A stretch of 64,000 nt of DNA from Ligula intestinalis. Lineage: Eukaryota; Platyhelminthes; Cestoda; Diphyllobothriidea; Diphyllobothriidae. The DNA lies in contig JAYGXS010000002.1 of assembly GCA_036362985.1 (NCBI GenBank), forward strand, positions 11,024,603 to 11,088,602, read 5' to 3'. The notes beneath the pieces are model-generated. The model was not told the DNA's origin, searched no databases, and saw only the letters and a program-made list of their open reading frames with translations. A program made the position numbers and the translations under genes. Positions 36,401-48,400 of this stretch are shown one piece after another; positions within the stretch are counted from its first letter, which is position 1, and every line of letters starts with the position of its first letter.

Positions 36401-39400
36401 GCCTCGTGCTATTTTGTTTCTGAAAATCAATTAGGAAATGAAAGGTACCGTTTTAAGATGAAAGAATCAACTAGGAGAAATGGCTGAAGGTTTTCGGAGC
36501 TGCGCTTTCTAGGAAAAATGCCCAGTAACATATGATCAGTGCCAGGTAGAGTAGCGTTAAAGCACCATAACTTCACTAATAAAGCTACCTGAGTCTTTTG
36601 AGATTACGCCCCGGTGACGTGGTAAACCGTGTATGCGAACATAGTGTGTGAGTGTTGGACCATCGATTTCGATGAAGTCAACCAACTGAACCAACAGGTA
36701 GGTACAGAAGGTTACGGTCTCAGGGGCTAGATTTATAGTGATAGAGGACGTAGTTAGCGGCTCCGCACTCTTCACCTTTTCCCGGAGTCCCGAAGACTAA
36801 ACAGGGTCTGGCGTGCGCTGCTGTATTAAATGCAAGCCAATACACCGCTTAACCTAATCTTAAGTGGCAGTAGCCTTTTGCGCTGGTACTACTGTACTAT
36901 CTACCCTCACTCACCCATAGCAGGGGTGAAGACAGGCCCAAGGAGGCCGGGACTGATACGGCTACCACTGTTTCTACTACTACTGGCTAACGATGTAGCC
37001 GAGTCTCAGAATCAGTACGACCTTTGACGCTAAAATTTGTCCGAAGTGACGCTGATTTGAGTACGCTCTGGGGCGCATACTCCCTTTTCCCAACAAGGAG
37101 TGTGACTCTGGGTTAAAACGATTTCGTGGAAGCACATGCATTGACCCTGAGCAGAAAAGCGTTTGCCTTAGTTTCCGCCCTCTGAACTCTATCCATCAGG
37201 CTGTGTCATCTTAGATACTAAGATACTGCTGCTATAGGTACGTGCCTATACTACGAGTGCTAGTTTCTATTACTCATGCATGGTAAGGCCAGTAGATAGT
37301 ATACTATAAGTATTTCTTGCGTGAGAAGAAGTCGCACTCTCACCAATCGCAGCAGAGGTCAAATTCATCGGCTTCTGCCTTAGAGCTTACTGTCGAGCCC
37401 TGCAAACAGCCGCACAGCCACTAATAGTAAAGACAGAATAACGTACCATCAAATACCAAGGATTTGAAGCAAGTGACAACGGCAGAATTTATTTGTACGG
37501 ACCATTCGGTTCCAAAAAAGCCCGTTTTTTATATTTTAAACCCTTTAAGGGAGACAATATCACAAATACAATCAAGCGAAGACTACGGTGTTTCATATAG
37601 AGAACGTACTATGTAGGCGAATTTTTGTTTCTCACTCCAACTAAAAGCCCTCCAGTTAACCGGTCAAAGGAAGCCTTGTTCGTGCACACCACGCAAAACT
37701 ATGCCTATGAATTCATCTGCACTTGCGGATGCAAGTACATTGGGCGTACGCAAATGCAATTGGCGACCAGGACTGGTGAACGCTTGCCTGCTTGGCTTTT
37801 AAAACAAGAAAACAAAGTGCCACGGTCCTCCATTACAAAACACTTGTTAAACAATGGTCACTCTGTTGACATCAACACATCTTTCTGTGTTCCTGTTCGA
37901 GCACGAAGAAATCAGACCTTGCACTAAATGGAAGCAGCCTACATATGGCGGGAACAACCCAACCTATGTGAGCAATTAGACCACGTGGTTGATTTTCAGT
38001 TGCGCTGGTAGATGCATACCACACTTTTATTCTTGTTAAGTCAACTGTAAACTTTGGCAGAAGCCCAAGTTTACAGTTGACATTACAATTGGCCATTTGC
38101 CACGTTAACATGACCTTGCTATTATCGATTCTTTGAAATTCAAAATGATGTACTCTCCAATTACTTTGTTATTCAGGCAAAGACAGAAAGCGGTTGATAA
38201 GCTCTCTCGAAATTTATTCGTACAAATAAATGCTGCCGTTGCCACTTGCTTCAAATTTGTACCTGGGAAAAAATGCCTTGAAAATACCCAGGAGACTGTA
38301 AAGGCCACATCTAGTTTATAAGCCATCTTCAGCCAACCATACACACAACCTCAAGTTTTGCAAGCCCTGACATTCGAATTCGCCACCTGTTAGTTAGAAT
38401 TCTAACGCACTAACCATTGAGGCACGGGTTCGTTCTACCAATCTTATTAATCATTAACCAAAATGATGTAATTCTTTTTCAGTAAGAAAGGATTACTTAA
38501 ACGGGGGTTGTAATACTGACCATCGTGTGGTGTGATTCCCTGTTAATTTAGACACACCAAGAGGTCGGTTTCTGAATGTATTTCTTTTCCGCCGCCTGCA
38601 AACAACGTGCTTCATTAAAAAAAACACTAGTAAATCGTATGCGTTTTTTTCTACTGATTGGCTCGTGGCCTTATGAAATGAAATTGAGCACCTAATGCAA
38701 CTCTTCGATTTCTGTCAAAGAAACTTTTTTCAGGTTCAATGGTAGAACATACGAGCAGATCAAATCGACGCCGACTGGCTTCTTAATATCTAGTCTAATC
38801 ACACAACTGGCTTTATAATAGATGAAAAAATCGCCTTCAACCAATAAGAACATGCGTTTTGGTGCCGATACGTGTATGACAAGTTCGTCACATTCGAACG
38901 GAGCAGACTAGGCTAGACTCTTAAAACCTGCTTAATGGCATTTTCCCCGACATCCAATGTTCAAGGGAGAGAAAGAAGGCCGAAGGGCCCTTTCTAGGAA
39001 GGCGAGTTACCCGTTAGCTTAGCTACTGGCTACCTGGCGCGTCCACAAGTGGCACAGCCTTCAGCGAAGGTTGGCTACGGAATAAGCAGGCTACTGGGTC
39101 TGGCGAATAAGCAGTCGCGGACGCAGCAGCGACAGTGTTACTAGGGCGCGGAGAGCTGAGGTCTGGCGCACCGATTGCCTTATAAAATGCCGCAAGGCCC
39201 AATGACGACACTGTGACATGGCGAGCGTGAACCGCCATTAAATAGGTTTGCTTGCCACCACCACTACCACTGCCTTGTGGTTAGGTTCTTGAGCCAAAGT
39301 GCTATAGGAGACAACCTCGAACAAAGAATCCGAGCGGCTGTCGGTGACCCGCCTGTATTCAACATCTCCAAGATTCCTCATGCAAAAATATCAACTCATC

Positions 39401-42400
39401 CTTCTTAGGCGTCCTCGTCACATGCAAGGCCAATGGAGAACTTAGCACCACGGTATACAGAAAGGCAACTAACACAATTCAGGTGCTCAACTACCACAGC
39501 AGCTACCCAATGGTGCATAAATGAGGCTGTATTACAGCGCACGTTCAGAGGACAAAAACACATTGCAGTTAACTTGAGGGACGGGGCCGAGTGGCAAGGA
39601 ATGGATACGGAGGAGATCCACCAATGTTCTGCCTCTCTCCACCGTATATAAAGAATGTGTCAGAAGCACCTCGACCGGGCAGAAGAAAGAAGGATTTTGT
39701 TTTCACTCTAGCTATCAGACAAAGGAGACGCTGGTTTAGTCACTGCCACCGTGGCTTACTTACAATAGCAGCTACTAGAACGGTGGTACAATAGTACGTG
39801 ATATCGAACAAAAAGTGCCTAACTTACCAGCTGCTGAATGGCTGAGGGCGTGGAGAGCAGAGAAGAAGAGTGACAGACGTTGAACTATCGACAGATCGGC
39901 GGTGGATACCTCTGCAGATCCGGCAGCGGGTGCCGGAGTCAGCCGAAGACGTGACAAAGCCAAAACCCTCTTATTGGGCGCTCTGCCAGCAACGCCAAGA
40001 CTGCACAGTAGGCTGACGAGGTGCACAAGACGATTGCCAAAACGAGCCACATTAGCCAGGGCTACACAGAGCAGGTCATTTGAGGCGATACTGGCCGGCG
40101 CTGATCTGGCCTTCACGCCATCATCAACCAACTGGGTCAGGGAGGCGAGAAGGGCTTGGCTGCGACCACAGGGATCCTTCATCGTGTGGAATGTAAGGCA
40201 GCATCGAATATCTACGATAACGGACTTGGAGTCAGTGTAGAGCCACAGCAGCAACAGTGTCCGGTAGAAGCAACTACACCGAGGTGATGCGTAATGGGCA
40301 AATAATAAGTGATGGTTAGAGTATGCAGCTTAGACTAAAAATGTTAAGCCAGAATTAATTGGCTGGGCAGTTATTTAAGTTGGTCGGAAAGTGAATCTAA
40401 CTGACATGTACTTCCGTTGATTCACAAACATAGGATGTCTGAGGGTCACAAGGGGGGGGGGGCGGGTAATAATCGAATATAAATGTACAATAAGGATGTA
40501 CTCAGGGCACTACAATCATCAGATCGAATCCCAGTTTATTGGTACAGTAGTCGCCGGTTATTAAGCCCGCGGTTAATAGGCCCAGCCGCGTATTAAGCCC
40601 AAATCAGCTTGGGACGGAATTTTACACAGCAAAATCCGCCGGCTAATAAGCCCAGTCGCCGGCTACAAAGCCCAGTTTGCCAACAGGATTGACTGAGATT
40701 CTCATCTCTCTGCGTGCGCAACTGGTTACATAATTTTAGTCAGCCTTACGCAAAACAACACGGTTACAAGCATCAGATTTCACAAAAATCGAAGATTTCT
40801 GGTTCCTGGAGAAGGACATCAAAGAGCGCTTGCGAGTGAGGTTTCCTCCAAAACTACTGACACTAGACCGCTTATTTGAACGTGTCGCAAACATTTTTTG
40901 TTTTTATTATTACGCAAAATACAGATATACAGCATTTTTTTCTTGTACATAACCAAGCTCTACACATGATACAGTACGTATGTAATGTATAGTGCCTATC
41001 CTGCGTTTGCTAATCAAGAACAAGGACTCTTCGTTTAATGCGCCCGCCGCTTATTAAGCCCAATCTGGTCTGGGCCCGAGATGGGCTTAATAACCGGCGA
41101 CTTCTGTAAAAGACAGAAGCCGCCAGAATGACAGCTTTATTGAGCGAAAAACCCAGAGTTGCTGTTTCAGGCAGCACTGGCCACTGGCAAAGCCAGGACT
41201 AATGTTCATTGCATCCAGTCGTGCCCCAGAGAGCAGCTGTATGTGCGTCATGAGAGATGTGATGACGAAAGCTGCTTTAACATGATAGTGAAGAAAGTTA
41301 ACGTGGTATATGATTAGTGTTTTGCGTTGCCCGAAGGGGGTATCGTCTGTTGAGGCCCCCTGCTGTTTGGTCGCGAGGGTGGCGTATTCAATTGGCCCCT
41401 TTGGCAGCCGCGATAATCTGGGCGCACGCGTGCGATGATTTTAAGGTCAGCTAGTCCGAAACAGCTGCCTGTAACGATGCACGAATTTGGGGCAGCAGGC
41501 CTTGGAGAACGAACTATTCGAGGACAGCATTGTTGGCCGTCCGCCACACTGATAAGTGATGCATCAATGAAAATCAGTGCATTTTGTGGAATTAAATCGG
41601 AAATTGGACAGTTCGACCGTCGTCTCTGATGAGACCCACCATATGCCCCACAGCGTGGTGGCGCGGGGATAGTGACTTACGCGTGATCTAGTTTATGGTG
41701 ATAGCAGACTTGCGCTGCATCCACCACACTCTTTTGCTATCAAGGCGGATTCACGAAGACTGCAGGGAGGGTCGGGAGTGGGTGGCTGGCGCGGTGTGAG
41801 CCTGCACCTACGCGTGCCACTAAACCCTTCCCCGATGTTGTTGTTGTACTAACTTACTCCCTTAACCTAGTTTGCCAGAAATACATGGTATAAAATTGTT
41901 AAGAAAGATGAAGGAATTCGGCAACTTTGTCTGAGCGAAGTCATAGGTCCTCAGGCGTGAGCTCCGTAGAGTTGGCTGGGCAGTCGAAGAGGTGGCACGT
42001 TGTGTGGGAAGGCAGGAGGCAGTCAGGACAATTGTCTGTGACGTTGTCGAAGCATGAGGTTAGACGGCATTTGAATGAATTCAGCAGCGTGGAGAACCCG
42101 ATCGCATCCCACATAACGTATGCTTTGCCTTGACTTAGCCCACGTTTTGGTCTAGCTCATCTATCACGCAGCCCTTTTAGGTGAGATATTCAGGATATCG
42201 AACGCCACAGTTCGTAGGCAGTCCGTTCATTGCAGGTTTATAAATACTCCCGACACCAGGAGTGCCCAAATAAGTGCAATCAGCTATTACAAAAACGTTT
42301 ATGAGCAATATCAAGATAAACACAAGCAAAAACAGGTACAGGGCCATTGCCGATGATATCGATTCGCTTATATGCATTCAGAAGTTAATTTTTTTGCAGA

Positions 42401-45400
42401 GTACTAGAACATACTACACACAAACTCTTGAACTGCTGCACAGGTTAGATAATTATCACTTCAGTAGTAATATTTTCTATTACAAAGATAACATAGTACT
42501 GGTACTGAAACTATTCTAATCATGTCTTTTTCGCTTACGGAAAAGAAGTCGATTGTAGACGTAGTTATACTAAAGCAGTTAGGTCCAGGGAGAATAAGTT
42601 CCTGTGGTATATAATGAAATTAGACTGTGTGTGGTGGGAAATTACGCCGGTGATTGATGCTTGCAAACGCTCCACCACAGCCAGAAATTTTGCCCATAAC
42701 AATCCTTCCGGAGTCGTTTACCGGATCTGGTGTAGTTGTGGACAAAGCAACTACGTCGGAGAAACTGGGAGATTACTCCGGACGCGAATGGCCAAGCATG
42801 CAGCGGTGGTGAAGAAGAAAGACCCCTATTCCCAGGTTGCAGCTCATTCGACGGAACCCGACCATATTTTCAAGTTTTACGAGGCCGAAATCCTCGCAAG
42901 GGTTGACAACCGCGTGACCCGCGAGCTGCTTGAGTCCTGTTTCTCAGGCCCCCAGTCCATCAACAAGCGCAACGAATTGGCGTTCCCATACGGTGTACTA
43001 AGACATTTCCTCAGCGAGAGAATCAAACACGTGGGAAGGACGGGGCGCAACGACAACTCTGACGACAGCGGGCATAATTGTCGCGCAATTATCGAGCCTG
43101 CATCTGAAGCGGACACGAACGCTGTGGTAATTAATGAGCCATCGTCGCACCAATTAAGAGCTCAAGCGGTGGCTAAAGGAACTAACAATTATAGTACGCA
43201 TGTGGGTGACCGCTAAGAACTATAAATACCGTGTAATCTGTGCATGTATTACCCTATCTGCGCATGTCTCGCGCTGTTCTTCTATTACCTATGATTAAGG
43301 ATTCCCGAGGGAATACGAAACGTCAGGTCAATAAACCTCTTGTTCCAGTGATCGCTTCTCCTTCTTCTTCAGAACATAGGGCCTTAGGCCTCTCAACATT
43401 GGAAAGCACAATATTTCGGAGCTGCATCTTCCCATCCAGGAAATGAATTAGCGAGCAACAGTTGATAGCTTGAGGTTTCGACAGTTATACACACATAGCG
43501 GAGTCAACTGGGTTACTAAGACACAAAGCTAAGACGACCTCACTGTCATAATCTGTGTTTCTGGCACGATTTTTCGACTGAACTACATTGACATAATCAC
43601 AAATGACCGTCCGCACTCGTTGTGGCGTCATAAAGATATCTAATACCATACATGGAACACACTTGAGGTGGTTTTGACACGTTTTGTTGCCATCTCCTCT
43701 GAGTCCACTTCAGTTGACAATAAAAGGTAGCGTAATTTTTAGTTCCTGATTAGACTCAGTACATAAAAATAGGGAGGCGATTCCAAAAGCAACTGTTATC
43801 AGCTTCAGCAGCCGGGGAGTAGAAGACTCAGCTGATGTCCTCGATTGCCGAGCCTCAAAGCATTTTAAATTGCCTCACGGAAGCCGGCTTTAAGGGAACA
43901 CTTTCTTAGTCGCAAAATGAAAATTTGTGCGGGGCAACCGCGCCCCGTACAACTTACCTTTTTTGATCATCGGACAGTTCTGAAGGGTGATTCGAAAGAA
44001 GGAGGTATATCACATGAACCAGATAGGACTGAACTAGAAGAACAGAGGGAGAGGGAGCAGAAGCGATATAAGGTGATGCAAAATAGAAAGAAAAGCATTT
44101 AACAAAACAGATTAACTCCAGACCTACCATCCTCAGAGGTAGCAAGCAGAAATCGGTGCCGCAGCCAAATGGGCAGGGACTCTGCATTTTCTACAGGCTC
44201 CTTTAGGTCAACCTTGATACCCTCTAGGACTTCCCACAGAGAGTCCGGAGTCTTTTCGGGCGTGCTGTTCAGCTGGAGCCAAAGACAGGCAGCAGCTAGA
44301 GCCTCGCACACCTTTGGAGATGCCGGAGCCTCCGTCTTTGCCGACCGTGCAATACTCACGAGCAGTGGAGTGAACGTCTTCGCTATCCTGACGCCTGAAA
44401 CGTTGTTTTAAAAAGGCACTGAAATACAATGGGAAGATGTATGGATAAGCAGAGGGGCTTTTGAAGACATGGACATAAATTTTTAAGTACCTGAGCGGTA
44501 GGCCTGATCAAGGCATTTGAGGAGAGCTAGTCGAACATTCGACGAGGTCTTTGGCGAGGAGAGACGATCCTAGAGACAAAGTAAGGCGAAAAGGCAAATT
44601 CCTTGCAGAAATGAATTAGATGCAACAGTTTATAAAGCACGTTGATGAGGGAGAAACAAACCTTAAAAAGGTTTTGAGCCTTTTCGGACATGGGACATCT
44701 TGTACGCTTTAGCCATCGACAAAGTTGGGAGAGGACACATTCAACGATGTCATCACTCACTAGAAAGTTTGAATAAGAAAGAATTAGGGAATGGTTTAAG
44801 GCAACTACTATGTCAGAAATCCGAATATAACGAAAATAGAGGACACTTCAACAGTGAAATGGAGGGCAAGAGGAATACAGAGGTAGCGCAAGACAGGTAG
44901 AACGTACCTTCTGAACCGATCAAGTCAATAAAAGCGGTTAGGACCACGGGAAACAACTTTGCATCATTGGACTTATGGAGAGAAAGATTTCCAAGAGTGT
45001 CCAGCATAATACGCCTACACTCTAGACTAGCCTTTCGTCCATCCTCTCCGGTTAGCTTTTGAAGAACCTGAAAGACAACAAAGGTGTAAAACTGATCCCT
45101 TCGCTCAACATCTTATTTTTTCCCAATCAATAGCCTAGTCTAGAAGACAGTCTAAATAAGAACGCAGTTTGGCATCAGAAATTCCGCGAGGCACCTAGCG
45201 TATAAGGGAAAGCAGTAACGCAGAATCGGTAAGGAGAGCTTAATAGAGTAAATAACAACGAAGCAGAAGACGCGATCTCTGGAACGGTTATTTTAATCGT
45301 CTGAGCTTTCGACTCCACACGAAAAGTCATCGTCAGAGAAAGTGAAAAACAGCAAGAGTTAGCTACGCGTAAATGAGGGAGGGAGGGAGGGGGGTAAGCA

Positions 45401-48400
45401 CCTGTGATAAGTCAATGGGGCACGCATATTTGCTTCTATTCGAGATAAACTAACATTTGGGAGTTTCTATTATTCCAGCATGAAAAATAGTTTAAACCAG
45501 GCCGACTTTATGGTTACACCCATATGATTCGTATCTGCTTACCTAGAGTCAAAAGCATCAGAAAACGGTGGAACACATGTCCAGTCACCGCTGGCCAGAA
45601 TATTAGCAACACAGTTAGGAGTCACACTGCACTAATAGAGGCAAAAGTTCGCATCCCAGGTGTTTGTCTAGAAGTCGGAGCGTTCGCCGAAATCGGAACT
45701 TTATTCATCTGAGCTTTCGGGCTCTTGCTTGAGTCCATCGTCAGAAATAAACGGTCAACGAAAAGCGAGCAACAGTTATAGGGGGCAGGAACCTATCAAC
45801 CGTTAGAGGGGAGGGGGTATAGGGCGAGACCAAGAGTAGGATGGGGGGGAGGAGTGGGTGTGTGATAGAATCCTTCGTCCATGGAGGTCAGCAGGAATTT
45901 GGAAGCTGAGCGGACTGAGATATCAGAGTTGTCTTGGAGACATTTTAGCTTCGACTACATCCATTTAGCCAAATTTTAGGTGGGGCTGCCTTTGAGGCGA
46001 CAATTGGCCGCAATGGGACATTTGGTTTATGGATCTTTGGTAGACCATAGAAGCGAGCCAGGGCAGTATCTGTTGCCTTCATCACGCGCCGTTCGTTCTC
46101 GGTGATCACATCACGGCGCTTGAATTCTCCAAGATGTATCAAATCAGTTGAATAAAGTACTTGGAGAATGATGGTTTACTTTGACGTGACATCAGTATTC
46201 ACATCTATTCCGCCAGAGTTGGCACGAGACGTCTTACGCAGGAAGCTCGAAAAGCTGTATGACAAAACACAGAGTCCGCTCAAAATTGAACACCTCATGA
46301 GGCTGTTCGAATTTTGCCAAAAGACGCACTTCACTTTTGCAGGAGTGACTTATGAAAAGATCAAGGGAACGCAGATGGGCTGCCCAATCTCTGGTTTAAT
46401 CGCGTAATTAGTCCTAAAAGAACTGGAAAAGACCGCCTTCACCCAACAGTCCCCGATCTTTGGCGCCGTTACGTTGACGACACCTTTGTCATCGTCAAGA
46501 GGAACATGCTGCAGAATTTTCATGATCTTCTCAAGTCGATATTCCCAGGTATACAATTCACGAGGGAAGAAGAAAAGGATCGGCAGCTACCCTTTCTTGA
46601 TGTACTCGTCATGCGAACTTCCAATGGCGAGATCGAGACAACGGTTTACAGGAAGGCGACAAACACCACACAGCTTCTCAACTTTCATAGCAACCATCCG
46701 GTGACTCACAAACGAAGCTGCGTGAGAACGCTGTTTAAAAGAATCTAGACTCATTGAAGCAACCCGGAGGTCAAAGCACAGGAGGCCCGATATCTATACA
46801 ACCAATTTATGCGGAATGGCTATCCGAAGGCCTGTATTAACCATTGCCGGCATGCCCACCCGCCGAAGACCAGACCCGAACCAACCCCTATGATATGGCA
46901 TGCGCTGCCATACATCAAGGATGTGTCGGAAGCGACAGAGCGCGTTGCTGCGGGACTAGGCGTCCGAATTGCGCACCGCCCCAAGGCCACTATGCGCAGC
47001 CGTGTCATGAAAATGAAGGACTAACTAAGTCCCAGTGAGCAGTCGGGCTGGTCTGAATTTTTCCAATGTTTGAATGTAAATGTTTGTACCGATGCACTGT
47101 ACAAAGTGTTGGATCCACTCATCCTCCATTTTGTCCCCCATAAGAAAGTAATACATGTCAAGGATGAAGTGTACCTTCCTCTGTCTTTCCGTCGTAGGCT
47201 GCGCAAACTCTCTCGTCGTTTGCATCGACAGAACGACACTTCCGTTCTGCCCTTGATCACACTGATCTTTAAGCAGGCTGAGAAGCTCTCCGAAGAAAAG
47301 CAGATAGCCGATGAGGCTCACTTCGCTATAAATCCTTCCCTTAATGTTGCGAAACTCTTTTCGCGTACAGTAAAAGCGCAGAGGAAAACGCAACACCCCA
47401 TACTTCAAGATGCTTTAGGAAACCCCATAGCTGACGCTAAGTTGACCGCCGATAACTTCAATGCGTTCCTATCCAAAACGTGTAGTGAAAGCTCGTTCGC
47501 TGCACCTCCGGTTATCCAGGCTTGGACGGGTACCATACTCGAAACCATAAGTTTTACCGTCTGGGATGTGACTGTAGCCATTCGTCGTTATCGTCAATCC
47601 TATAGTCCAGGACCAGATGGCGTCCCAGTTAGCCTTCTAAAAGCTGAAGCGAATGATATATTTCCATCTTTGCGTCACTTGACAGCGAACAACCTGCTCA
47701 GTACAGCTCAACATGGCTTTCTCGAGAAACGATCTTGTGACACCTGCCAGCTCTCTTTCTTTGATTATGTGCTGCAATCTAGAGACAGCGATTTGCCACT
47801 TATAGCGTCTATTTTGATTTTACTAAGGCCTTTGATCGGGTCGATCATAAACTCCTCCTTCTGAAACTGGCCTCTTTCGGCATAGGTAGCAAGCCTCTGA
47901 ACTTCATATCTTCCTATTTGGATGCTCGCACACAACGAGTAAAAATTTCGAATGTTATCTCCAACCCCACGCATGTGAGGAGTGGAGTTATACAGGGTAG
48001 TGTACTGGGTCCGCTCCTATTTTGCCTGTTTGTCAACGACGTTTCAGATTGTTTTCAGTATGGCAGACCCTTCATGTACGCTGATGATTTAAAAGTCGCT
48101 TATCGATATAAACCGGCAGATCGCAACATCGTGCTCGAGCTGATAAAAAAGGATCTTCAGGCCTTCGCCCAGTGGTGTTGCACATGGCGCCTCACCCTTT
48201 CATGGCACAAATGTTCCGTTATGGTTGTTGGCGACGATCATCAACCGGAATTAAGCATGGACGGCCACGAATTAAATGTCCCAGGAGTTATCAAGGATTT
48301 GGGCATATCCTACTCTAATAGTCTCAATTTGTCAGAGCACTGTGCCCTGATAGTCTCGAAAGCACGCCGAACCACCGGATTTATCCTTAGAAATTTTAAG

